Assembly (NCBI RefSeq): GCF_002941025.1
Contig: NZ_PTJS01000001.1
Location: 4,903,472-4,967,471 of the forward strand
Source of the DNA: Streptomyces sp. QL37
GTDB taxonomy: Bacteria; Actinomycetota; Actinomycetes; Streptomycetales; Streptomycetaceae
Direction: 5' to 3'
Length of the DNA: 64,000 bases
This document shows, piece after piece, positions 56,726 through 64,000 of the stretch. The position numbers and the translations under genes were made by a program. The notes under the pieces were generated by a model. That model worked only from the letters and a program-made list of their open reading frames with translations. It did not search any database and had not been told where the DNA came from. Position 1 is the first letter of the stretch. Every line of letters begins with the position of its first letter.

Positions 56726-57631
56726 GTGTCTGACCCGAACCTGAACGACGACGCCGAGCCCACGGCGAGCGCCGTCGAGTCCGCCGAGGACGAGCTCGAC
56801 ATCGTCGAGGCGGCGGATGCCGTGGCCCCGGACCAGGTCGACGCTGCTGACGCCGCCGCGGGCGAGCCCGCCGAGCAGGCCGCCGTGCACGCCGAGTCCG
56901 ACGAGGACGAAGAGGCCGCCCAGGACGACGTGGCCGCCGAGGAAGAAGACGAAGAGGCCGCGGACGAGTCCGACGCCGACGAGTCCGCCGAGGAGGCCGA
57001 GCCGGCCGCCCCCGTGGACGCCGTCGCCGCTCTCCGCGACGAGCTCCGTGGACTTCCCGGCGAGTGGTACGTCATCCACACGTACGCCGGTTACGAGAAG
57101 CGCGTGAAGGCCAACCTGGAGCAGCGCGCCGTCTCGCTCAACGTCGAGGACTTCATCTACCAGGCCGAGGTGCCCGAGGAAGAGATCGTCCAGATCAAGA
57201 ACGGTGAGCGGAAGAACGTCCGTCAGAACAAGCTCCCGGGATACGTCCTGGTGCGCATGGACCTGACGAACGAGTCCTGGGGTGTTGTCCGCAACACGCC
57301 CGGCGTCACCGGCTTCGTGGGCAACGCCTACGACCCGTACCCGCTGACCCTGGACGAGATCGTCAAGATGCTCGCCCCCGAGGCCGAGGAGAAGGCGGCC
57401 CGCGAGGCGGCCGAGGCCGAGGGCAAGCCGGCTCCGGCCCGCAAGGTCGAGGTCCAGGTCCTGGACTTCGAGGTGGGCGACTCCGTCACCGTCACCGACG
57501 GCCCGTTCGCGACCCTGCAGGCGACGATCAACGAGATCAACGCCGACTCGAAGAAGGTCAAGGGCCTCGTCGAGATCTTCGGTCGCGAGACCCCGGTCGA
57601 GCTCAGCTTCGACCAGATCCAGAAGAACTGA
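56726..57631 (+). CDS. nusG: Transcription termination/antitermination protein NusG with acidic extension
   Basis: A 301-residue RNA-polymerase factor. The NGN domain starts [20 protein letters not shown] near residue 112 and the KOW domain has [21 protein letters not shown]. The first ~100 residues are extremely acidic (Asp/Glu/Ala), absent from E. coli NusG (about 181 residues). A further Ala/Glu linker ([18 protein letters not shown]) lies between NGN and KOW. GTG start with GAAGAAG upstream. A 15-bp hairpin with a T-run ends the secE-nusG unit. Confidence 0.97.
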   Translation: MSDPNLNDDAEPTASAVESAEDELDIVEAADAVAPDQVDAADAAAGEPAEQAAVHAESDEDEEAAQDDVAAEEEDEEAADESDADESAEEAEPAAPVDAVAALRDELRGLPGEWYVIHTYAGYEKRVKANLEQRAVSLNVEDFIYQAEVPEEEIVQIKNGERKNVRQNKLPGYVLVRMDLTNESWGVVRNTPGVTGFVGNAYDPYPLTLDEIVKMLAPEAEEKAAREAAEAEGKPAPARKVEVQVLDFEVGDSVTVTDGPFATLQATINEINADSKKVKGLVEIFGRETPVELSFDQIQKN

Positions 57632-57664
57632 CGGCCTTTCGGCCCGTCTCTGGACACATGCCTA

Positions 57665-57713
57665 CCGAGCAGGTCAGACAGGCTTCGCAGCCGGTCTGAC
57701 CTGCTCGGTTTTT
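57665..57713 (+). terminator. Rho-independent terminator after nusG
   Basis: Arms 57665-57679 and 57694-57708 are perfect complements (15 bp) with a 14-nt loop, followed by TTTTT. It separates secE-nusG from rplKA. Confidence 0.95.
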
Positions 57714-57809
57714 GGTCGCGCAGCTATACCCGTTATCGTTGTGCGGTATGCCTCCATCCGGATGACCGGAATGGCGGCGAAACACTCTCACTAGGACCCG
57801 GAGAGAGCA

Positions 57810-58244
57810 ATGCCTCCCAAGAAGAAGAAGGTCACGGGGCTTATCAAGCTCCAGATCAACGCCGGTGCGGCCAACCCGGCGCCGCCGGTCGGTCCCGCAC
57901 TGGGCCAGCACGGCGTCAACATCATGGAGTTCTGCAAGGCCTACAACGCCGCGACCGAGTCGCAGCGTGGCATGGTCGTGCCGGTGGAGATCACGGTCTA
58001 CGAGGACCGCTCCTTCACCTTCATCACGAAGACTCCGCCGGCCGCCAAGCTGATCCTCAAGGCCGCGGGTGTGGACAAGGGCTCCGGCGAGCCGCACAAG
58101 ACCAAGGTCGCCAAGCTCACGGCCGACCAGGTCCGCGAGATCGCCACGACCAAGCTCCCCGACCTGAACGCCAACGACCTCGACGCCGCGTCGAAGATCA
58201 TCGCTGGCACCGCCCGTTCCATGGGCATCACGGTCGAAGGCTGA
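57810..58244 (+). CDS. rplK: 50S ribosomal protein L11
   Basis: A 144-residue ribosomal stalk-base protein, the thiostrepton target site with 23S rRNA. It has [37 protein letters not shown] and the C-terminal [16 protein letters not shown] precedes the ATG. A promoter may lie at TTGGTC (57712-57717) and TATCGT (57734-57739). rplA follows after 82 bp in the same unit. Confidence 0.98.
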
Positions 58245-58326
58245 GTCAGCCCCGTAGCCCCACAGTGGTAGGACCAAGCGCTGGTCCGCACCACGACTCC
58301 ACACTCTGAAAACCACAGGAGTAGAT

Positions 58327-59049
58327 GTGAAGCGCAGCAAGAACCTCCGCGCTGCGGACGCGAAGATCGACCGGGAGCGTACGTACGCCCCGCTCGAGGC
58401 CGTCCGTCTCGCCAAGGACACCGCCGCCACCAAGTTCGACGGCACCGTCGAGGTCGCGTTCTGCCTGGGTGTTGACCCTCGCAAGGCCGACCAGATGGTC
58501 CGTGGCACCGTGAACCTCCCGCACGGCACCGGCAAGACCGCCCGGGTCCTGGTCTTCGCGACCGGTGACCGTGCTGCGGCCGCGGAAGCCGCGGGCGCCG
58601 ACATCGTCGGCGCCGACGAGCTCATCGACGAGGTGGCGAAGGGCCGTCTGGACTTCGACGCCGTCGTCGCCACGCCGGACCTCATGGGCAAGGTCGGCCG
58701 CCTGGGCCGCGTGCTCGGTCCGCGTGGTCTGATGCCGAACCCGAAGACCGGCACCGTCACCCCGGATGTCGTCAAGGCTGTCAACGACATCAAGGGCGGA
58801 AAGATCGAGTTCCGCGTCGACAAGCACTCGAACCTGCACTTCATCATCGGAAAGACCTCTTTCGATGACACGAAGCTGGTCGAGAACTACGGCGCGGCGC
58901 TGGAGGAGATCCTCCGTCTGAAGCCGTCCGCCGCGAAGGGTCGCTTCATCAAGAAGGCGACCATGAGCACGACGATGGGCCCCGGCATCCCGCTGGACGC
59001 CAACCGCGTGCGCAACCTCCTCGTCGAGGAGGACCCGGCCGCCGTCTGA
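58327..59049 (+). CDS. rplA: 50S ribosomal protein L1
   Basis: A 240-residue rRNA-binding protein of the L1 stalk. The signature [32 protein letters not shown] is intact, as is the [10 protein letters not shown] end. GTG start with AGGAG 5 nt upstream. In other bacteria L1 also represses its own operon through a site in the rplK leader; a site was not identified here. A 20-bp hairpin follows. Confidence 0.98.
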   Translation: MKRSKNLRAADAKIDRERTYAPLEAVRLAKDTAATKFDGTVEVAFCLGVDPRKADQMVRGTVNLPHGTGKTARVLVFATGDRAAAAEAAGADIVGADELIDEVAKGRLDFDAVVATPDLMGKVGRLGRVLGPRGLMPNPKTGTVTPDVVKAVNDIKGGKIEFRVDKHSNLHFIIGKTSFDDTKLVENYGAALEEILRLKPSAAKGRFIKKATMSTTMGPGIPLDANRVRNLLVEEDPAAV

Positions 59050-59085
59050 GCCCCCGTGCTCACCCGGTAGCCGCGTCACGGCATG

Positions 59086-59129
59086 GGACGGGCCCCGCAG
59101 CCTCCTGAGGGAGGCTGCGGGGCCCGTCC
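59086..59129 (+). terminator. 20-bp hairpin terminator after rplA
   Basis: Arms 59086-59105 and 59110-59129 are fully complementary with a TGAG loop. No U-tract. It lies 36 bp after the rplA stop and insulates rplKA from rplJL. Confidence 0.9.
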
Positions 59130-59183
59130 TCGTACGAGAGGCGCTCCCAGGCCCCCGGTGACGGCCGTCCGACAGGCGCCCAC

Positions 59184-59216
59184 ACCTCTCGCACCAGGCC
59201 TCAAACCTCTCGCACC
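59184..59216 (+). repeat. Direct repeat in the rplJ upstream region
   Basis: ACCTCTCGCACC occurs at 59184-59195 and again at 59205-59216, exactly 21 bp apart (two helical turns). It lies just upstream of a promoter-like TTGCTC (59235-59240) and TACGCT (59259-59264), so it may be an activator or regulator site. Confidence 0.6.
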
Positions 59217-59264
59217 GGTCGAACCGGGACGGATTTGCTCCGGACGGCCCCGGTCGCGTACGCT

Positions 59265-59476
59265 CACCAGGAAGCCAAAGACCGCTGGTCGTTGCCGCGT
59301 CTCGTAAGGGAAACGGTGACCGAAGGATCCGTCAAGAACGGGCGACCTGCGCAGGTGACTGTGGAAAGCTCCCGGATTCATCCGGTCGAGCTACGCCCTG
59401 GCGCCTGCGCCGGGGCGTTTCGTCTTTCCCGGCCCCTTCTGAGCGGTCCTCATCACCCGGAAGGAGGCCGACGCTC
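59265..59476 (+). promoter_or_regulatory. rplJ leader (L10-type autoregulatory leader region)
   Basis: The ~200-nt untranslated leader before rplJ is where L10(L12)4 binds its own mRNA in other bacteria. An 11-bp stem lies at 59393-59403/59408-59418 (ACGCCCTGGCG with its partner), followed by TTCGTCTTTCC, and could act as an attenuator. Upstream, segments CCTGCGCAGG (59346-59355) and GACTGTGGAAAGCTCCC lie where a kink-turn would be expected. The L10-binding site itself is inferred, not demonstrated. Confidence 0.6.
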
Positions 59477-60040
59477 ATGGCAAGGCCCGACAAGGCTGCC
59501 GCGGTAGCCGAGCTGACGGACCAGTTCCGCAGCTCGAACGCCGCCGTGCTGACCGAGTACCGGGGTCTCACCGTGGCACAGCTCAAGGAGCTGCGCCGTT
59601 CGCTCGGTGAGAACGCCCAGTACGCCGTGGTGAAGAACACGCTGACCAAGATTGCGGCCAACGAGGCCGGGATCGACACGCTGGACGACCTGTTCTCGGG
59701 TCCGACGGCGGTTGCCTTCGTCACCGGTGACCCGGTGGAGTCGGCGAAGGGTCTTCGTGACTTCGCCAAGGACAACCCCAACCTCATCATCAAGGGCGGT
59801 GTCCTTGACGGTAAGGCGCTGTCCGCCGATGAGATCAAGAAGCTTGCGGACCTCGAGTCCCGCGAGGTTCTGCTCGCCAAGCTGGCCGGTGCCATGAAGG
59901 GCAAGCAGACTCAGGCTGCGCAGCTCTTCCAGGCTCTGCCGTCGAAGTTCGTCCGCACCGCGGAAGCGCTTCGCGCCAAGAAGGCCGAGCAGGGCGGTGC
60001 CGGTACGCCGGCTCCCGCCGACGCCGAGGTGGCGGAGTAA
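59477..60040 (+). CDS. rplJ: 50S ribosomal protein L10
   Basis: A 187-residue stalk protein that anchors L7/L12 dimers. N-terminal [32 protein letters not shown] binds rRNA; the C-terminal helix ([22 protein letters not shown] onward) carries L12 dimers. The C-terminus is a Pro/Ala-rich short tail. GAAGGAGG precedes the ATG. rplL follows after 85 bp. Confidence 0.98.
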   Translation: MARPDKAAAVAELTDQFRSSNAAVLTEYRGLTVAQLKELRRSLGENAQYAVVKNTLTKIAANEAGIDTLDDLFSGPTAVAFVTGDPVESAKGLRDFAKDNPNLIIKGGVLDGKALSADEIKKLADLESREVLLAKLAGAMKGKQTQAAQLFQALPSKFVRTAEALRAKKAEQGGAGTPAPADAEVAE

Positions 60041-60125
60041 CACTCCGCCCCACGGCTCGCAGCGGGCCCGTACGCCCGCCTTCATATACACCCGGCACCT
60101 GCCGACTTAGTGGAAGGACGCCATC

Positions 60126-60509
60126 ATGGCGAAGCTGTCCCAGGACGAGCTGCTCGAGCAGTTCGAGGCCCTGACCCTCATCGAGCTCTCCGAGTTCGTC
60201 AAGGCGTTCGAGGAGAAGTTCGACGTCACCGCCGCCGCCGCGGTCGCCGTCGCCGGCCCCGCCGCTGCGGGCGCCCCGGCCGAGGCCGAGGCCGAGCAGG
60301 ACGAGTTCGACGTCATCCTCACGGGTGCCGGCGAGAAGAAGATCCAGGTCATCAAGGTCGTGCGTGAGCTGACCTCGCTGGGTCTGAAGGAGGCCAAGGA
60401 CCTCGTCGACGGCACCCCGAAGCCGGTCCTCGAGAAGGTCGCCAAGGAGGCCGCTGACAAGGCTGCCGAGTCCCTCAAGGCCGCCGGCGCCTCCGTCGAG
60501 GTCAAGTGA
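60126..60509 (+). CDS. rplL: 50S ribosomal protein L7/L12
   Basis: A 127-residue stalk dimer that recruits translation GTPases. The N-terminal dimer domain ([29 protein letters not shown]), Ala-rich hinge (about 35-58) and C-terminal factor-binding domain ([26 protein letters not shown]) are all present. It is followed by a long hairpin that probably reduces read-through into rpoB. Confidence 0.98.
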   Translation: MAKLSQDELLEQFEALTLIELSEFVKAFEEKFDVTAAAAVAVAGPAAAGAPAEAEAEQDEFDVILTGAGEKKIQVIKVVRELTSLGLKEAKDLVDGTPKPVLEKVAKEAADKAAESLKAAGASVEVK

Positions 60510-60570
60510 CCCTGCGAGTCATCTGACTCCGTAAGGCGAGTCCCTGCCGCGAGGCCGGGATGTCACATCG

Positions 60571-60606
60571 CAAAGGGCGATCACCCATCCGGGTGGTCGC
60601 CCTTTG
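60571..60606 (+). terminator. Hairpin between rplL and rpoB (terminator/attenuator)
   Basis: Arms 60571-60586 and 60591-60606 give a 16-bp stem with one G-U pair and a 4-nt loop. It starts 62 bp after rplL. No U-tract. It may set the ratio of ribosomal protein to RNA polymerase transcripts. Confidence 0.8.
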
Positions 60607-61121
60607 GCGTGCCCCCGGAGGCTGCCTTGATCTTCCGTGCGCGACGAGTAGGGTGATCTTCGCCGTGCGTTCCTCCGGGGGCGCCGCGAGGCGTCAACCG
60701 GCGTCCTTCCGGCGCAGGTGAAGATCGCCGGGCGTCCGCCGGGACCCTCAGGGCCTTGACGAACCGCACGCGGCGCGCAATTCTCAGGACGCGTCGTCAT
60801 CTCGATCCGCATCCGAGGCATGGATCGAGAGCGAAGAGGGCAGTAAAGAAGAGCGCACACCGCGCGAGGGCTATTCATAGGTGTTGAGAACAGCTGTTGA
60901 GAGCAACGTGGGTCTCTGAGAACCCCGACTGGACATCAGTGTGCCGCTTGGCTACACTGACCCTTTGCGCTGCCTGTTAGCTGCCTCCTGCCCGTCACCA
61001 GGGGCATGCCCACGCCTAGCACCGATGACCGGACATTCCCTGACCTTGGGATTTCTGTCTCTGTGTGCGGCTTGGGGCCGGTACGCGCGTAGTGAGTCCG
61101 AGCCCTCGGAAGGACCCCCTC
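60607..61121 (+). promoter_or_regulatory. Long untranslated region upstream of rpoB
   Basis: About 515 bp separate the hairpin from the rpoB start. No protein gene on the plus strand was accepted here. The more AT-rich part (about 60860-60970, with TTGAGAACAGCTGTTGAG and GGCTACACTGACCC) is the best place for an rpoB promoter. Just before rpoB is the ribosome site GGAAGGA (61108-61114). Confidence 0.5.
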
Positions 61122-64000
61122 TTGGCCGCCTCGCGCAACGCCTCGACCTCGAATACGAACAACGGTGCCAGCACCGCCCCGCTGCGCATCTCTTTTGCAA
61201 AGATCAAGGAGCCCCTCGAGGTTCCGAACCTCCTCGCGCTGCAGACCGAGAGCTTTGACTGGCTCCTCGGCAATGCCGCCTGGAAGGCTCGCGTCGAGGC
61301 TGCTCTGGACAGCGGACAAGACGTCCCCACCAAGTCCGGCCTGGAGGAAATCTTCGAGGAGATCTCCCCGATCGAGGACTTCTCCGGGTCGATGTCGCTC
61401 ACCTTCCGCGACCACCGCTTCGAGCCCCCGAAGAACTCGATCGACGAGTGCAAGGAGCGCGACTTCACGTTCGCCGCGCCGCTCTTCGTCACGGCCGAGT
61501 TCACCAACAACGAGACCGGCGAGATCAAGTCCCAGACGGTCTTCATGGGCGACTTCCCGCTCATGACCAACAAGGGCACCTTCGTCATCAACGGCACCGA
61601 GCGTGTCGTCGTGTCGCAGCTCGTGCGCTCGCCGGGTGTCTACTTCGACTCCTCCATCGACAAGACGTCCGACAAGGACATCTTCTCCGCCAAGATCATC
61701 CCGTCCCGGGGTGCCTGGCTGGAGATGGAGATCGACAAGCGCGACATGGTCGGTGTCCGCATCGACCGCAAGCGCAAGCAGTCCGTCACCGTCCTCCTGA
61801 AGGCTCTCGGCTGGACCACCGAGCAGATCCTCGAGGAGTTCGGCGAGTACGAGTCGATGCGCGCCACCCTGGAGAAGGACCACACCCAGGGCCAGGACGA
61901 CGCGCTGCTCGACATCTACCGCAAGCTGCGTCCGGGCGAGCCGCCCACGCGCGAGGCCGCTCAGACGCTGCTCGAGAACCTCTACTTCAACCCGAAGCGC
62001 TACGACCTCGCGAAGGTCGGCCGCTACAAGGTGAACAAGAAGCTCGGCGCCGACGAGCCGCTCGACGCCGGTGTCCTCACCAGCGACGACATCATCGCCA
62101 CCATCAAGTACCTGGTGAAGCTGCACGCCGGTGAGGCCGAGACCGTCGGTGAGTCCGGCCGCTCGATCATGGTCGAGACCGACGACATCGACCACTTCGG
62201 CAACCGCCGCATCCGTAACGTCGGTGAGCTGATCCAGAACCAGGTCCGTACGGGTCTCGCCCGTATGGAGCGCGTCGTGCGTGAGCGCATGACCACCCAG
62301 GACGTCGAGGCGATCACGCCGCAGACCCTGATCAACATCCGGCCGGTCGTCGCCTCCATCAAGGAGTTCTTCGGCACCAGCCAGCTGTCCCAGTTCATGG
62401 ACCAGAACAACCCGCTGTCGGGCCTGACGCACAAGCGTCGTCTCAACGCCCTCGGCCCGGGTGGTCTCTCCCGTGAGCGGGCCGGCTTCGAGGTCCGTGA
62501 CGTCCACCCGTCGCACTACGGCCGCATGTGCCCGATCGAGACGCCCGAAGGCCCGAACATCGGTCTGATCGGCTCGCTGGCCTCCTACGGGCGCATCAAC
62601 CCGTTCGGCTTCATCGAGACGCCGTACCGCAAGGTCGTCGAGGGCGTCGTCACCGACGACGTCGACTACCTGACGGCCGACGAAGAGGACCGCTTCGTGA
62701 TCGCCCAGGCGAACGCGACGCTCTCCGAGGACATGCGCTTCACCGAGGCCCGCGTCCTGGTCCGCCGTCGTGGCGGCGAGATCGACTACATCCCCGGCGA
62801 CGACGTCGACTACATGGACGTCTCGCCGCGCCAGATGGTGTCGGTCGCCACCGCGATGATCCCGTTCCTCGAGCACGACGACGCCAACCGTGCCCTCATG
62901 GGCGCGAACATGATGCGTCAGGCCGTCCCGCTCATCAAGAGCGAGGCGCCGCTGGTCGGCACCGGCATGGAGTACCGCTGTGCCACCGACGCCGGTGACG
63001 TGCTCAAGGCCGAGAAGGCGGGTGTGGTCCAGGAGGTCTCCGCGGACTACATCACCGTGACGAACGACGACGGCACGTACACCACGTACCGCATCTCGAA
63101 GTTCTCGCGCTCCAACCAGGGCACCTCGGTCAACCAGAAGGTCGTCGTCTCCGAGGGCGACCGCGTGATCGAGAGCCAGGTCCTCGCCGACGGGCCCGCC
63201 ACCGAGAACGGTGAGATGGCGCTCGGCAAGAACCTGCTCGTGGCGTTCATGCCGTGGGAGGGTCACAACTACGAGGACGCGATCATCCTGTCGCAGCGCC
63301 TCGTGCAGGACGACGTCCTCTCCTCGATCCACATCGAGGAGCACGAGGTCGACGCCCGTGACACCAAGCTCGGCCCGGAGGAGATCACCCGGGACATCCC
63401 GAACGTCTCCGAGGAGGTCCTCGCCGACCTCGACGAGCGCGGCATCATCCGTATCGGTGCCGAGGTCGTCGCCGGCGACATCCTCGTCGGCAAGGTCACG
63501 CCCAAGGGTGAGACCGAGCTGACCCCGGAGGAGCGCCTGCTCCGCGCGATCTTCGGTGAGAAGGCGCGCGAGGTGCGCGACACCTCGCTGAAGGTGCCGC
63601 ACGGTGAGATCGGCAAGGTCATCGGCGTCCGCGTCTTCGACCGCGAAGAGGGCGACGAGCTGCCGCCGGGCGTGAACCAGCTGGTCCGCGTCTACGTCGC
63701 GCAGAAGCGCAAGATCACCGATGGTGACAAGCTCGCCGGCCGTCACGGCAACAAGGGCGTCATCTCGAAGATCCTCCCGATCGAGGACATGCCGTTCCTG
63801 GAGGACGGCACCCCGGTCGACATCATCCTCAACCCGCTGGGTGTCCCGTCCCGAATGAACCCGGGACAGGTCCTGGAGATCCACCTCGGCTGGCTCGCCA
63901 GCCGCGGCTGGGACGTCTCCGGCCTCGGTGACGAGTGGGCACAGCGCCTGCAGGCCATCGGCGCCGACCAGGTCGCTCCGGGCACCAACGTCGCCACGCC
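61122..64000 (+). CDS. rpoB: RNA polymerase beta subunit (3' end outside window)
   Basis: The first ~959 residues of RpoB; the gene runs off the right edge. The TTG at 61122 gives the actinobacterial start [15 protein letters not shown] (first residue read as Met) and has GGAAGGA 7 nt upstream. Recognisable parts are [19 protein letters not shown], the rifampicin region [20 protein letters not shown] (418-437) and [20 protein letters not shown]. The conserved [20 protein letters not shown] near residue 874 contributes to the active site. Residue 442 is Asn where E. coli has Ser531. Expected full length is about 1160 residues. Confidence 0.98.
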   Translation, partial: MAASRNASTSNTNNGASTAPLRISFAKIKEPLEVPNLLALQTESFDWLLGNAAWKARVEAALDSGQDVPTKSGLEEIFEEISPIEDFSGSMSLTFRDHRFEPPKNSIDECKERDFTFAAPLFVTAEFTNNETGEIKSQTVFMGDFPLMTNKGTFVINGTERVVVSQLVRSPGVYFDSSIDKTSDKDIFSAKIIPSRGAWLEMEIDKRDMVGVRIDRKRKQSVTVLLKALGWTTEQILEEFGEYESMRATLEKDHTQGQDDALLDIYRKLRPGEPPTREAAQTLLENLYFNPKRYDLAKVGRYKVNKKLGADEPLDAGVLTSDDIIATIKYLVKLHAGEAETVGESGRSIMVETDDIDHFGNRRIRNVGELIQNQVRTGLARMERVVRERMTTQDVEAITPQTLINIRPVVASIKEFFGTSQLSQFMDQNNPLSGLTHKRRLNALGPGGLSRERAGFEVRDVHPSHYGRMCPIETPEGPNIGLIGSLASYGRINPFGFIETPYRKVVEGVVTDDVDYLTADEEDRFVIAQANATLSEDMRFTEARVLVRRRGGEIDYIPGDDVDYMDVSPRQMVSVATAMIPFLEHDDANRALMGANMMRQAVPLIKSEAPLVGTGMEYRCATDAGDVLKAEKAGVVQEVSADYITVTNDDGTYTTYRISKFSRSNQGTSVNQKVVVSEGDRVIESQVLADGPATENGEMALGKNLLVAFMPWEGHNYEDAIILSQRLVQDDVLSSIHIEEHEVDARDTKLGPEEITRDIPNVSEEVLADLDERGIIRIGAEVVAGDILVGKVTPKGETELTPEERLLRAIFGEKAREVRDTSLKVPHGEIGKVIGVRVFDREEGDELPPGVNQLVRVYVAQKRKITDGDKLAGRHGNKGVISKILPIEDMPFLEDGTPVDIILNPLGVPSRMNPGQVLEIHLGWLASRGWDVSGLGDEWAQRLQAIGADQVAPGTNVAT

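Noticed and set aside
59083..59507. Small open frames between rplA and rplJ
   Set aside because: They consist of the rplA terminator and the rplJ leader and give Arg/Pro-rich translations without similarity to any family.
60936..63884. A 982-codon open frame antisense to rpoB
   Set aside because: It mirrors the rpoB codon pattern in a GC-rich genome, is Asp/Leu/Arg/Val-monotone, has no ribosome site and resembles no family. rpoB itself is unmistakable.

Overview
The window is high-GC actinobacterial DNA, almost certainly a Streptomyces chromosome (core, not arm). The evidence is pervasive G/C third positions, many GTG/TTG starts, CCxGCx-rich intergenic hairpins without U-tracts, a ten-gene second nuo operon next to a 2-oxoacid:ferredoxin oxidoreductase, and the order rpmG-hadA-hadB ... 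trpT-secE-nusG-rplK-rplA-rplJ-rplL-rpoB. No insertion sequence, prophage, CRISPR array or rRNA operon was seen.

Layout. 1-2.7 kb: a minus-strand GntR / two-cluster ferredoxin / lipoprotein substrate-binding protein / permease operon running off the left edge. 2.9-8.4 kb: catabolic and uptake genes (GOLPH3-like protein, fumarylacetoacetase, CocE-type hydrolase, POT peptide transporter). 8.5-13 kb: long-chain polyprenyl diphosphate synthase, a LolA/RseB-like exported protein and an ABC exporter pair. 13-20 kb: small regulator/oxidoreductase modules (TetR, FMN reductase, HAD phosphatase, FAD monooxygenase, RarD, HxlR with a divergent SDR). 20-23 kb: KorAB. 23.3-26.9 kb: two paralogous sensor kinases and one LuxR-type response regulator. 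27.2-37.1 kb: nuoA2-B2-C2-H2-I2-J2-K2-L2-M2-N2, translationally coupled for most of its length and without nuoD, E, F or G. 37.2-40.4 kb: mscL, htpX, two small membrane proteins, yajQ and tRNA-Tyr. 40.4-47.2 kb: membrane protein, MFS, a second LuxR-type two-component system, DedA, a NAD(P)-binding protein and an amidohydrolase. 47.5-64 kb: tRNA-Thr and tRNA-Met, rpmG, hadAB, a regulator/efflux/murB/deaminase/aminotransferase block, tRNA-Trp, secE, nusG, rplKA, rplJL and the first two thirds of rpoB.

How the parts fit. KorAB makes reduced ferredoxin from 2-oxoacids, and the neighbouring Nuo2 operon keeps all seven membrane subunits plus the B, C and I connecting subunits but lacks the NADH-input subunits and the quinone-site subunit D. 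A ferredoxin-fed or hybrid complex is the obvious hypothesis. The regulators sit beside their probable targets and several have clear palindromes in the shared intergenic space. The right-hand block is the classic transcription/translation cluster with strong hairpin terminators, an L10-type leader and a long rplL-rpoB spacer.

Most unusual features: the nuoDEFG-less operon whose C, I, J and K subunits all carry repetitive low-complexity tails; four tandem 23-bp repeats in front of it; a roughly 300-bp near-identical DNA block shared by the two adjacent kinases; and an apparently leaderless tetR whose operator fills its promoter spacer.
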